Source: Deltaproteobacteria bacterium (GTDB taxonomy: Bacteria > Myxococcota_A > Polyangia > HGW-17 > JAJRWW01). From it: 64,000 nucleotides of DNA. Under the pieces are notes generated by a model. The model made no database searches and was not told the DNA's origin. It saw only the letters and a program-made list of their open reading frames with translations. Location: NCBI GenBank assembly GCA_029938605.1, contig JAOZUO010000011.1, forward strand, positions 17,474-81,473, written 5' to 3'. The translations under genes were made by a program, and so were the position numbers. Shown piece after piece: positions 41,926-50,956 of this stretch (position 1 is the first letter of the stretch; every line of letters begins with the position of its first letter).

Positions 41926-43176
41926 ATGCCAGCCACCCGACAAATCCCGATCCTGCTGACCGCCATCATGGCGACGATGCTGGGATTCGGGGTGGAGGCC
42001 GCCGGAGCGCCCCTGGGTCGCCCCGTGCCGGGCGAGCGTCAGCCCACGATCGGGGACTTCTGGAAACGGGAGGCGCCGACAAAAACAAAGAAACGCGAGG
42101 TGCGGTTCAATCGGGCCATGAAGCTCATTCGCCAGGGGCTGTCGGGTGGAATACGCACCAAGGTGATCAACCGGGCATCGGTGCGGGTGGGCCACGCCCT
42201 GCTCGGGCTGCTGGCCACACGAAATCCCAAAGAGACCCGATTCTGGTACTGGTACGGATATGCGTCCCTGGTCCTGGGCCGCCACCAGCTCACCATGGGG
42301 GCCTGGAAGCGGGTCTGGAAGCAGCAACCCGACCACTGGGACACCTCGTCCATGGCCTTCGAGCTGGGCATCCTCTACGCCAAGAAGCGGCGCTACGCCG
42401 AGTCCGTGGCCGTGTACCGCAAGGGCATGCCGGCGTCCTTCCACCTCACCACCCGATCCATCATGGCGTCCAACTGCGCCGAGTCCCTCATGGCCCTGGG
42501 CAAGGTCCGACAGGCCGTGGCCATGTACCGTACGTCCATTCGGCTGCGGCCCAGGGGCAACAACGCCGCCTGGTGGGGCCTGATGATCGCCTACGACCGC
42601 CGAGGCTTGACCGCCGCCTCGGACCAGGCTCGGAACCAGGCTCTCATGCTGGACCCCAACCTCCGCGGCCTGGCGGGCCCGGCCGTCTTCTTCGTGCCCA
42701 CCGGTGATGTGCACTACTACCTGGCGCTGGCCTACGAAGGCCAGGGGCGGATCCGAGACGCCGCGGACCAGTGGGTGCGGTACCTGCAAGCCCGCCCCCA
42801 GTCCCGTTGGAAGAAGCGGGTGATCCTCCACCAGGCCCGACTCAAACGGCTCATGGCGAGGTGGAAGCCCCGGGTCTACCTGATGACCACGCGCCCCCAG
42901 CTCCTGGGCTCCACGGTGGCCGGGCTCATGGCCCCCCTGGGTGCGTGCTATCGCCGCCGGGCCAAACAGGTCAAGACCCTGCCCCAGGGCCGGCTGCCCC
43001 TGTATTTGACCCTGAAAAAGCAGCGCATCACCTCGGTGCGAATCGGCTGGTCCCCACGCCAGGTACGCGATCGAGCGCTGCAGCGGTGTGTGATCCGCCG
43101 ACTGCAAAACCGCCGACTGCCCGGTGCGAAGCGTGCTAGAATTGTCGCGGTATTTCAACTGGAGCCAGGCCCATGA
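41926..43176 (+). CDS. Exported TPR protein with AgmX/PglI-like C-terminal domain
   Basis: A 416-residue protein from ATG 41926 (MPATRQIPILLTAIMATML), with a signal peptide ending near VEAAGA. The centre is TPR-like: RRYAESVAVYRKGMPAS, GKVRQAVAMYRTSIRLRP, GRIRDAADQWVRYLQARPQS. The final 90 residues (MAPLGACYRRRAKQ to VAVFQLEPG) have the pattern of the AgmX/PglI C-terminal domain, CY..R and a conserved second Cys with RRLQNRRLP. In Myxococcus, such domains occur in gliding and adventurous-motility proteins. It overlaps the next gene by 4 bp. Confidence 0.75.
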   Translation: MPATRQIPILLTAIMATMLGFGVEAAGAPLGRPVPGERQPTIGDFWKREAPTKTKKREVRFNRAMKLIRQGLSGGIRTKVINRASVRVGHALLGLLATRNPKETRFWYWYGYASLVLGRHQLTMGAWKRVWKQQPDHWDTSSMAFELGILYAKKRRYAESVAVYRKGMPASFHLTTRSIMASNCAESLMALGKVRQAVAMYRTSIRLRPRGNNAAWWGLMIAYDRRGLTAASDQARNQALMLDPNLRGLAGPAVFFVPTGDVHYYLALAYEGQGRIRDAADQWVRYLQARPQSRWKKRVILHQARLKRLMARWKPRVYLMTTRPQLLGSTVAGLMAPLGACYRRRAKQVKTLPQGRLPLYLTLKKQRITSVRIGWSPRQVRDRALQRCVIRRLQNRRLPGAKRARIVAVFQLEPGP

Positions 43177-44345
43177 AAGCAAGCCCTACCCGGGTACTCC
43201 TGATTCTCCTGGCGCTGCTATTTCTGCCCACGCCAGCGGCCGCGCGCAAGTGGAAGGGGAGCAAGCGTCACCTGAAGCTATGGGATCGGGTGCTGTATAA
43301 GCGCTACCAGCGCACCGAAAAGCTGGCGGAGACGGCAAAACAGCACGCCAGCCGGGGGCGCTACAAACAAGCCGTGGCCGTGCTCAACCAGGCCATCCGG
43401 ATCCGGCCCTACGCCTCGGGCCTCTGGTTCAACCTGGGCACGGTGCACTCCTACGCGGGCAACTACAAACCCTGCGTCGACGCCCTTCGTACGGCCCGTA
43501 AGCTAAACTCCAAGCACAAAATACACCTCACCTCCTTTCGGCTGGGGCTGTGTCTCTCCATGTCGGGCCGCATCAGCGAGGGCGTCGTCGAGTACCGAAA
43601 GGTCACCCCGAGCCGCTGGGTTACCCGCGCGGTGCTCAACTGGAACATGGCTGACAACTACATGGCCCTGGGCCGGCTCAAGGAGGCCGTCGGGCACTAC
43701 CAGACCTCCCTGGTTGCCAACCCAGGCCAGCTGGTGTTGCACTTCGCCCTGGCCGTGGCCCTGGACCGCGCCGGCAAGCTGCGCTCGGCGGACCGCCAGC
43801 TCCAGCGGGCCAACCGCCTGGATCCCACGGGAGCGTCGCTCAGCGGCAAGGACATCATCTGGCTGCCAAGCCATGACCACCTGTACTACCGGGCCCTGAG
43901 GGCCTTCTCTTTACGGCAGCGGGGAGAGGCTCTGCGGTGGTGGAAAAAATTCGTCTCCGTCTCACCCCGGAGCCCTTGGAACTTTGTCATCGAACGCCGG
44001 GTATCCCTGCTGCGGAAAGCCCCGTTTACCCCGAAGGATGTGAGCCTGCAAAAGGGCGCCGCGGACCTCAAGGAGCTCGCAGCGACGCTCACCCGATCCC
44101 ACGTCGCCCTACGAAGTTGCCTGGGCTCGAACACCACACCCAAGCTCGCCGATCTCCGCGGCCTACGGGTGGGAATCGTATCCGGCCGCCACGGCCCGAC
44201 GCGAATCACGATCCTCAAGCACTTCGGCACCCTACCGTCTTCCACCAAAACCTGCATCCAATCAGCCCTACGCAAAGCGAGCTGGACCAAAATCCTAAAA
44301 ACCCGCAACCCCATCTCCTTCTCCATCTCCCTGGTAGGCCCCTGA
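43173..44345 (+). CDS. Exported TPR protein with AgmX/PglI-like C-terminal domain
   Basis: A 390-residue protein whose ATG overlaps the preceding stop by 4 bp. Signal peptide MKASPTRVLLILLALLFL ends at PAAA. TPR units include GRYKQAVAVLNQAIRIRPYA, GNYKPCVDALRTARKLN and GRLKEAVGHYQTSLVANPGQ. The C-terminal 95 residues (SHVALRSCLGSNTTPKLADL to PISFSISLVG) carry the same two-cysteine pattern as the upstream protein's tail, suggesting paired paralogous modules. The pair likely works as one unit at the envelope; the partner is unknown. Confidence 0.75.
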   Translation: MKASPTRVLLILLALLFLPTPAAARKWKGSKRHLKLWDRVLYKRYQRTEKLAETAKQHASRGRYKQAVAVLNQAIRIRPYASGLWFNLGTVHSYAGNYKPCVDALRTARKLNSKHKIHLTSFRLGLCLSMSGRISEGVVEYRKVTPSRWVTRAVLNWNMADNYMALGRLKEAVGHYQTSLVANPGQLVLHFALAVALDRAGKLRSADRQLQRANRLDPTGASLSGKDIIWLPSHDHLYYRALRAFSLRQRGEALRWWKKFVSVSPRSPWNFVIERRVSLLRKAPFTPKDVSLQKGAADLKELAATLTRSHVALRSCLGSNTTPKLADLRGLRVGIVSGRHGPTRITILKHFGTLPSSTKTCIQSALRKASWTKILKTRNPISFSISLVGP

Positions 44346-44452
44346 GGAGCGTATACCGGTAGAAGCCTGCAAGGACGGTCTGCCCGCCAGCGGAACTACC
44401 GGTGCAGGCCAACAATATTGTACGAGATGGGATCTGGGAAAGAAGGGAGGCG

Positions 44453-45649
44453 CTACCGGCTACGGCGACGGAAGCTCAGGGGGAAATGGTAGGTGCCCGA
44501 CACGCCCACGTACCAGGCGATGCCGGTGTTCTCGCCAGCGGGAATGTCGCCGCAGATGTCTCCATCACAATACGAAGTGGGGACCAGCTTGTAGATACGG
44601 CCCAGGACGCCCATGGAGAAGATCCGGCTGAAGAAGTAGTCCACGCCCATACCCGCCGAGATGGCGGGACCCGAGATCGAGAGGTTCGTGTCGTAGCCGC
44701 TCATGTCGGTATAGTTCTGCGAGATGGAGCCATAGCCAACGCCAAAGCTACCCCAGACATCCAGCCGGCCCAAGGGGATGAAACCACGAGCCTCCACCAC
44801 ACCTACAGCCCAAAGGAGGGCTCCGGAGTCGTAATAGTCGGCGTTGGAACCCACCACCGAAACCCCACCATGAACGCCGATGGCGAAGAAGGGGAAGATA
44901 CGCCACAGGGCCGTGAAGTATCCACCGAAGCCCGTCGCCGTGTCAGATACGTATCCGTCGGCCGAGGCGAAGGCCGACGGTCCAAAGTCCACCGACAAAA
45001 TCAGGCTGCGACGGTGCGGGCCGCCCCGACTTTTGATGCCTTGGGGCGGGGGCGGAGCGCCGCCACCACCGCCGCCATACACACCACCGGTGGTGCCGCC
45101 ACCGGGAGGAGGCGGCACAGCATAGGGATCGGGACCGGGCAGGGGATCCCCAGCCATAGCGCCCGGAGTCCCTGCACCCGGGGTCGTGCCCCCAGGCGGG
45201 GGCGGGACGGTACCACCCGAGGTGCCCGAGCCCGGCACAGGTCTGGGATCACCACCCGGCGTGGTCCCGGCTGAGGCCGCCAGCTGCTTCCAGCTGCCGA
45301 TCTTCGTCCGTACGTCCGCCACCGACGGATGCTTGGGGCTCATGGAGTGCTTGGAATGGTTCTTGATGTACTTCTCAAGGTAGTAGATGCCCTTGTTGTA
45401 GTCGCGCAACGCCGAGTAACAGTTGGCAATTCCGTAGTCCAGGATGGGATGGTACTTGAGGTCCTTGACCTCGTCGAAGGCCCGGATGGCCTCCTGGTAC
45501 TTGCCCTGGCGATAGAGGGTTCTGGCCTTCTTGAACGCGGCCGCGATCTGCTTCGTCTTGGCCGGAGCGGCCTCCGCCGCCGAGGACCAGGCGCTGCTTA
45601 ATAACAAAGCGCCCGCAAAAACTACTGCTAGTGGTCGTGTCAAACGCAT
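44453..45649 (-). CDS. TPR protein fused to outer-membrane beta-barrel
   Basis: A 398-residue protein. ATG 45647-45649 has AGGAGAAG upstream and a signal peptide ending near AEAAP. Residues 30-110 are TPR-like (ARTLYRQGKYQEAIRAFDEV, DYNKGIYYLEKYIKNHSKHS). A Gly/Pro-rich linker follows with GGTTGGVYGGGGGGAPPPP. The second half is barrel-like: LILSVDFGPSAFASADGYVS, FFAIGVHGGVSVVG, WGSFGVGYGSISQNYTDMSG, AWYVGVSGTYHFPLSFRRRS. An OmpA/OMP_b-brl-type fold with a periplasmic TPR arm is likely. This layout is frequent in Myxococcota, but its function is unknown. Confidence 0.78.
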   Translation of the reverse strand: MRLTRPLAVVFAGALLLSSAWSSAAEAAPAKTKQIAAAFKKARTLYRQGKYQEAIRAFDEVKDLKYHPILDYGIANCYSALRDYNKGIYYLEKYIKNHSKHSMSPKHPSVADVRTKIGSWKQLAASAGTTPGGDPRPVPGSGTSGGTVPPPPGGTTPGAGTPGAMAGDPLPGPDPYAVPPPPGGGTTGGVYGGGGGGAPPPPQGIKSRGGPHRRSLILSVDFGPSAFASADGYVSDTATGFGGYFTALWRIFPFFAIGVHGGVSVVGSNADYYDSGALLWAVGVVEARGFIPLGRLDVWGSFGVGYGSISQNYTDMSGYDTNLSISGPAISAGMGVDYFFSRIFSMGVLGRIYKLVPTSYCDGDICGDIPAGENTGIAWYVGVSGTYHFPLSFRRRSR

Positions 45650-45897
45650 CGACTTCTCCTTATGACCTCTGTACATCGTGTTTTTCAAACGCGGCTCACG
45701 CCCCAGAGTTTACGCAAATAACGACAATACCTTGCCGCGCTTCCAAGAAAACCTGGATCGAGCCCACGCTTTGTACGCAAGGCCACAAAAATGACCTTCG
45801 GTGCACCGGGCGTGTATGTTGGACGGAAAGATAGCACCGAAGCTTCACCCTGTCCAAGAGTGCATGGCTACGGTGCCAGGGAGGGAGGGGGGAGAAG

Positions 45898-47772
45898 CTA
45901 CATGCCCATGCCCATGCCGCGCCGACGCATGTGGCGACGCACGCGCATGCCGCGCACGCCCATGTGACCGCGCATGTGCATGCTGCGTAAGCGCTTGCCG
46001 AAACGCATGCCGCGCACACCGCGCGGACCCCCCATGACGCGCACGTCGCGACGGCCCATGACGCGCACGCCACGGGGGTGCATGCCACGCAGGCCATGCG
46101 GACCCATCACGCGCACACCGCGGGGGTGCATACCGCGCAGGCCGCGGGGGTGCATGCCCGGGCGCATACCACGACGCCAACGACGACGCATCTGGCGCAT
46201 TTTTTTCCGGTAGGAGGGGCGCTTGGCCCAACGAGCGCGACGCTTCAGGGAGTACTTTTTCCAGACTTTTCGCTTGGTCGCGGCGCGCTTCCAGCGCTTG
46301 GCCCGACGCTCCTGCCACTTTTTGTTCTGGAACCAGTTCTTGTTGCGCCGCCGCACGAAGTTCCCCTCAAGCTTACGCCGCTTGCCACGGTACATGGGGC
46401 GCCGGTACACAGGACGCTTAAAACCCTCGATGACGATACGCTGGCGCCGTAGCCTCCGACGCAGCCGAAGCTTGGCGTAGAACTTGGGAACCTCAACCTT
46501 GAGCTTGGGAGCCAGGATCCGCCCCTCGGCACTGTGGAGGTAGTAGGCCCGGCGATGCCGGCGGACCCGCTTCCGCTGCCGGAGCCGGCGCTTGTATCGC
46601 CGCATCCGCCACTTGGCCCGCCGCTTGGCGACGCGCTCGTAGTCCTTGAGCACCGCGGCCCTCACGTCGGGCTTGGTCTTGTAGACCCCGCCCTCGATGC
46701 GCCCGGCCAGCAGGCCCAGCAGGTAGGCGTGGGCGTAGCGTCGACCGTGGGTGAGCCGAAGCTGTTGCCGCACAGCCGCCTGGGTATTCAGGTGCACCGC
46801 CAGTTTGGGCTGGAGCTTCTTGTACTCGGCGGGCTTGTTGGCCTTCTCGGCGGCGGTGACCTGGTTCTCCAGTTCCTCGCTCGCCTTGCTCTCCTTGTCC
46901 TCGGCGGTCTCGAGGGTGTTGGCGTCGTTGTTGAGCTGCTCCACAGCGCCCGAGTGCATTTTGGCGATGTCAGCGGCCTTCTTCACCGCGGCCTGCCCCT
47001 CGGCCTCGAGCCATTCATCCCAGCCCGCCTTCTCGGGGGAGTACACCGCCGCAGGCGCAGTCACCTTGCCCGCAGGCACGATCACCACTTTGCCAGCCGG
47101 CAGCAACAAGGGCTTGGCGTCCATCTTGGCCACCGCGGTCACGGCAACCTTGCCCTCTTCCACGGCCACCCGGACGTTGCCCGAAAGGGACACACCCACT
47201 GCCAACACGGTGCCCTGCACGGCCACGGCCGCGCTGGGCGTGTAGATGGAGAATGCGCCCTGGCCCTCGGTGCGCTCATTGATATCAAACCGAGCCGCAC
47301 CCGCCATGACGGTGACCGACGGCGACGGGTTCTTGATGGCCGCCGAGGTGTTGAGGGTGATCGCCGACTCAGGGGTGAGCTCCACCGAGGAGTTGTCCCA
47401 CAGGGCCAACGTCGCCTCGCCATCCTTGCCCGCGCGCACAGAGTCCTTCGCGAAAACCTTGGTGTCATCGGCCGCGGCCTTGAACTCCGACTCGCCGGCC
47501 CGACGGACCTCTACGGCCCCCTTCACTCCAGAGAGCACACCCTCGGGCACGGCCTCTTTGTCCACGGGGAGCTTGGGCTCCACGTCGGCGACGGGACGCT
47601 TGTCCGGATCGGCGACGGGACGCTTGTCAGCCGTGACGTCACCCCCAGCCTTCATGTCCGCGGCCTGCATCTCACCGGCGGGATCCGCCTTCTTCTCCGC
47701 GGGCTTTTTCTTGCAGCCGACCGCTCCGGCCAGCAACAGCACCGCAGCACACCCAATTGCAAATGTTCTCAT
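45898..47772 (-). CDS. FecR-domain lipoprotein with long polybasic C-terminal tail
   Basis: A 624-residue protein. ATG 47770-47772 follows GAGGAGAA. Signal sequence and lipobox (LAGAVGC) are followed by a Lys-rich linker and a FecR-like beta domain (about 75-245: GAVEVRRAGESEFKAA, DDTKVFAKDSVRAGKDGEAT, AVQGTVLAVGVSLSGNVRVA). A helical segment (250-375) follows. Residues 380-624 are extraordinarily rich in Arg and Lys, with Trp, Met and His, and end in repeats of GMHPRGVRVMG and RGMRVRRH. FecR domains usually bind or sense ligands; a polybasic tail of this length could bind nucleic acid, LPS or other polyanions. The tail is unlike anything in a characterised FecR protein that I can name. Confidence 0.8.
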   Translation of the reverse strand: MRTFAIGCAAVLLLAGAVGCKKKPAEKKADPAGEMQAADMKAGGDVTADKRPVADPDKRPVADVEPKLPVDKEAVPEGVLSGVKGAVEVRRAGESEFKAAADDTKVFAKDSVRAGKDGEATLALWDNSSVELTPESAITLNTSAAIKNPSPSVTVMAGAARFDINERTEGQGAFSIYTPSAAVAVQGTVLAVGVSLSGNVRVAVEEGKVAVTAVAKMDAKPLLLPAGKVVIVPAGKVTAPAAVYSPEKAGWDEWLEAEGQAAVKKAADIAKMHSGAVEQLNNDANTLETAEDKESKASEELENQVTAAEKANKPAEYKKLQPKLAVHLNTQAAVRQQLRLTHGRRYAHAYLLGLLAGRIEGGVYKTKPDVRAAVLKDYERVAKRRAKWRMRRYKRRLRQRKRVRRHRRAYYLHSAEGRILAPKLKVEVPKFYAKLRLRRRLRRQRIVIEGFKRPVYRRPMYRGKRRKLEGNFVRRRNKNWFQNKKWQERRAKRWKRAATKRKVWKKYSLKRRARWAKRPSYRKKMRQMRRRWRRGMRPGMHPRGLRGMHPRGVRVMGPHGLRGMHPRGVRVMGRRDVRVMGGPRGVRGMRFGKRLRSMHMRGHMGVRGMRVRRHMRRRGMGMGM

Positions 47773-47907
47773 CTGTGTTCTCCTCGGCCCGAAAGGGGCT
47801 CTGCCAGGATACATATCAGACAATCTTTGCCCATACAACGAGCATAACAACCAGTAATCCCCCCGGATACGTGGATTATTACCAGGAGTTCCCCACTAGC
47901 GAACAAA

Positions 47908-48047
47908 AACAGCGCTACATTGGGGGTGAGACAAGCGGTAGCCAAGGACGAGGCGAGGAGCGAGCGGAGCGTACTTCAGTACGTGAGCACGCACCGCAGC
48001 CGAGGACGCAGGATCCCGCGCAGGATCGCCTCCAAGGTGGCGCTGTT
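47908..48047. repeat. Long hairpin repeat element
   Basis: Outer arms 47908-47923 and 48032-48047 are 16 bp with two mismatches (AACAGCGC, then TTGG in common). The centre reads GAGCGTACTTCAGTACGTGAGC (a GTAC-TTCA-GTAC hairpin tip). The core CAAGGACGAGGCGAGGAGCG recalls the elements at 3414 and 10777. The right arm ends at the stop of the TIG-repeat gene, so the element may have replaced or extended its 3' end. Confidence 0.75.
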
Positions 48048-50593
48048 TAGCGGTATTTGCGCGGGACGATGTAGGCGAAGCTCGTGGTGCTCCGGCGCTT
48101 GAAGACCATGATCTCCAGGGCCCCGCCCTTGCAGCCCGACGGGATGTAGGCCTGGAGCTTGCTCTTGGAGATCTTCTTGAGCACCAACTCCACGCGCCCG
48201 TATCGACGGTGGTTCACCCACATCTTCTGGATCCGGTCCAGGTTTCTCCCGGTGATGGTGATCCACTTCTTGGGAGGCCCCCGGTCCGGAAACACGTCCA
48301 CGATGCGCGCCTTGGGCTTGACGACCTTGAAGGCCGTGGCCGACCGGCCGACCTTGCCGAAGCACCGCACCTCCACCTTGCCCGAATAAGCCCGCTTGGG
48401 CACCCGCGCCTTGATGGTGGTCCGGTCCATGCGCAACAGGTCGTAACTTACCCGCTTGCCGAACCGCACCACGGGCTTTTTGCAAAAGTTCTTGCCGCGG
48501 ATGGTGATGTAGTCTCCCCACCAGCCTCGACGGGGCGTGAGGCGGGAGATGACCGGGGTGGCGAAGGAGAGCTTGAACCGATGATTCGTCACCGACCGAC
48601 GCCCTCGAGACAAGACGACGATCTTGCCCGTGGACGCCCGCCTCGGCACCTTCACGCGCACCTCTACGCCGCTCATTCGGCGCACCTGGGTGAAGGGCAT
48701 GTTCCCCAGCCAGAACCGGTCGCCCTTACGGAAGTTCCTGCCGGTCAAGGTGATCCACGTGCCCCAGGGTCCGGCCTTGGGGTAGATGGAGGTGATCTGC
48801 GCGAAGGGCGCCACAATGCGCAATCGCCCCGCGACCCGCACCTTGTGGTTGTGGCACTTGACTACAAACACGCCGCCCTTGCTGCCGCGAGGAACGGTGA
48901 TCTCGATGGATCTGCTCGTGGAGTTGACCACCGGCACCACCTTACCGCCCAGCCGCACGATGGGGCCATCGCAAATCTTGTTCCCCTTGAGGGTAACCAC
49001 CTCGTTGAACCAGGCCACCTTGGGCCCAAACCCCCGCAGCGTGGGCTTGGGCCACCCCACGACGATGCGGAAGCGAGTGCGGGTTCGTCGCCCAAAGCTC
49101 TCGTGAACAAGCTGCCCGGTCTTCGCGTTCCGAGGGAGGGTCAGCGACACCCGCGTGGCGTTCTCGTAGGCCGCCGGTAGCCGCACCCGGCCCAGGAAAA
49201 ACTTGTCCGCCGGACGCAGGTTGAACCCGGTGACGATCAGCTGCGATCCCGGCGGGCCCATGCGCGGCGTTACCCCGCTCACTCCGGCCTTGGGTGCCTG
49301 GAGTCGAAGCTTTCGTGGGGAGGAGGCACGCCACTTCAGACAGCGAACGGTAAACTTGGCCGCCGTGGCTCCCCGGGGCACCTGCACCACCAGGCGGCTG
49401 TTGCTCTCGCGCCGGATCACCGGAAGACGCCGTCCCCCCAGCCACACCTTCACCATGGGACAGAAGTTCCGCCCCTGGAGGGTGACGTACTGACCAAACC
49501 AGGCCGCGGCAGGTCGGAAGCCGGTGATCACCGGTGGCCGATAGATCCTGTAGCGGAAGGAGGACATGAAACGCTTGCCAAAGCTCTGGAAGTAAATCTT
49601 CGCCATGCGCGCACCCGCCGGGATGAAGACCTTCACCTCCCGGGAGGAGACGAACTTTTTACGCAGGGTGCGGTTGCCCAGCCAGAAGCGAGACTTGGGA
49701 GTGAACCCCACCCCCACCACGGTGATCCAACGACGGGCAGGACCGGCGGCCGGGGAGATCCCCCGGATCTCGGCAAAGGGCGGTTCCACCAGAAACTCGT
49801 CGGCGTGGGTGACCCGCTTGCCGAAGCACTCCACCTCGAAGCGCCCCGTTCGCATTCCCTTGCGCAACTTGACTACGACCTGCCTGTTGCCCCTCCGGTG
49901 GACCACCGGTACCGCCTGACCATCCAGGTACACCTTGGCCCGCGGACAGAAGGACACTCCCTTCAAGGTCACGCGGTCCCCGAAATAGCCCTTCCGCGGA
50001 GAGAAGCTCTGGAGCACAGGGTAGTTGGCGAGCTTGAAGACAAATCGGGTGCGGAGCTTCCGCTTGGCAGGGGCCCAGAATAGCCGCCCAGACTTGAGGC
50101 TCTTGTGAATCAACAGCTTGTAGGTGGTCGAGTTCACATGCTGGCGACGCACTCGACTCCGGCCGATCCAGAATCGGACGTTTCCGTGGAAATGCACGCC
50201 CTTGACGGTGACCCAGATCCCGGGCGGGCCGCTGGTGGGCAACATCGCCGTCACCATGGGCTTGTTCTTGATCTTGAACCTCATGGGCGATCGAAGCTGC
50301 TTCCCCGCCTGATGTACCTCGAACCAGCCCGACTGCGAGCTCACAGGTACCTTCACCACGATGGCCCGCTTGGTCACGGAAATGGGCTTCACAATGTGGC
50401 CGTTGAAGTAGACCTTCACGGTGCGCCTGTCGAAGCCATAGCCCCGTAGACGCACCTTGGTGCCCCAGGGCCCCACGGCTGGCTTCATGTCAGTGAAGTT
50501 CCATTGGGCGGGAGCACCGCGGGCCGGTTCGGAAAAGGAGAGGCCCGCCGTGACCACGGCGAGGCTCAGAATCACTGCAAATCGTCGGTGCAT
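48047..50593 (-). CDS. Exported protein with ten IPT/TIG domains
   Basis: An 848-residue protein with signal peptide (MHRRFAVILSLAVVTAGLSF) followed by ten Ig-like IPT/TIG domains of about 80 residues. Each begins with a P-x-x-G-x-x-G turn and a G-x-x-F strand, for example SPRKGYFGDRVTLKGVSF, TPRRGWWGDYITIRGKNF. Domains 3, 5, 7 and 9 carry two cysteines each (FCPR with VECFG; FCPM with VRCLK; ICDG with VKCHN; FCKK with VRCFG), while domains 4, 6 and 8 have none. The arrangement is a two-domain repeat of about 160 residues, so an alternating disulfide-stabilised rod is likely. It is very basic. No membrane anchor is seen. ATG 50591-50593 has AGAGGA upstream. Confidence 0.88.
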   Translation of the reverse strand: MHRRFAVILSLAVVTAGLSFSEPARGAPAQWNFTDMKPAVGPWGTKVRLRGYGFDRRTVKVYFNGHIVKPISVTKRAIVVKVPVSSQSGWFEVHQAGKQLRSPMRFKIKNKPMVTAMLPTSGPPGIWVTVKGVHFHGNVRFWIGRSRVRRQHVNSTTYKLLIHKSLKSGRLFWAPAKRKLRTRFVFKLANYPVLQSFSPRKGYFGDRVTLKGVSFCPRAKVYLDGQAVPVVHRRGNRQVVVKLRKGMRTGRFEVECFGKRVTHADEFLVEPPFAEIRGISPAAGPARRWITVVGVGFTPKSRFWLGNRTLRKKFVSSREVKVFIPAGARMAKIYFQSFGKRFMSSFRYRIYRPPVITGFRPAAAWFGQYVTLQGRNFCPMVKVWLGGRRLPVIRRESNSRLVVQVPRGATAAKFTVRCLKWRASSPRKLRLQAPKAGVSGVTPRMGPPGSQLIVTGFNLRPADKFFLGRVRLPAAYENATRVSLTLPRNAKTGQLVHESFGRRTRTRFRIVVGWPKPTLRGFGPKVAWFNEVVTLKGNKICDGPIVRLGGKVVPVVNSTSRSIEITVPRGSKGGVFVVKCHNHKVRVAGRLRIVAPFAQITSIYPKAGPWGTWITLTGRNFRKGDRFWLGNMPFTQVRRMSGVEVRVKVPRRASTGKIVVLSRGRRSVTNHRFKLSFATPVISRLTPRRGWWGDYITIRGKNFCKKPVVRFGKRVSYDLLRMDRTTIKARVPKRAYSGKVEVRCFGKVGRSATAFKVVKPKARIVDVFPDRGPPKKWITITGRNLDRIQKMWVNHRRYGRVELVLKKISKSKLQAYIPSGCKGGALEIMVFKRRSTTSFAYIVPRKYR

Positions 50594-50678
50594 TGGATGT
50601 CCTCTCGCTGCGTGCGATCAGCCATTTTGACCTAATGAGCTACGTATTGATTCACTTAGCGCACTTTGGAGCCGGAAC

Positions 50679-50722
50679 CAAAAAGAAAACAGCCCGGCCA
50701 ACCTCACGGGTCGCCGAGCTGT
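50679..50722 (-). terminator. Rho-independent terminator after tRNA-Cys
   Basis: On the reverse strand, ACAGCTCGGCGACC pairs with GGTTGGCCGGGCTGT across a 5-nt loop, followed by TTTTCTTTTT. It begins 13 nt after the tRNA 3' end. Confidence 0.85.
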
Positions 50723-50734
50723 ACTCTTTTCGCA

Positions 50735-50806
<72 letters not shown>

Positions 50807-50817
50807 AGAGCATACCG

Positions 50818-50846
50818 ATTATGAAACGAATCAACGGAGCTTTCAA
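50818..50846 (-). promoter_or_regulatory. Sigma-70-type promoter for tRNA-Cys
   Basis: On the reverse strand, TTGAAA (50841-50846), a 17-nt spacer, then CATAAT (50818-50823), close to the TTGACA-N17-TATAAT consensus. The -10 box ends 11 nt before the first base of mature tRNA-Cys. Confidence 0.75.
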
Positions 50847-50956
50847 CCCCCACCTACCATCAGGAGGACAACCACGCCACACGTGGTATGGGGCGTTACG
50901 CCGCATCTCGGGAAGCTTCTAGCAAACCACCCGGTCGGCGTCAAGCCCTTAATTCC

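Noticed and set aside
45600-45720. TTGAAA near the start of the TPR-barrel gene as a promoter
   Set aside because: The matching -10 box would overlap the ribosome site, leaving no room for a leader.
45796-45842. Inverted repeat CTTCGGTGC / GCACCGAAG as a terminator for the FecR gene
   Set aside because: The loop is about 29 nt and no T-run follows; too weak to call.
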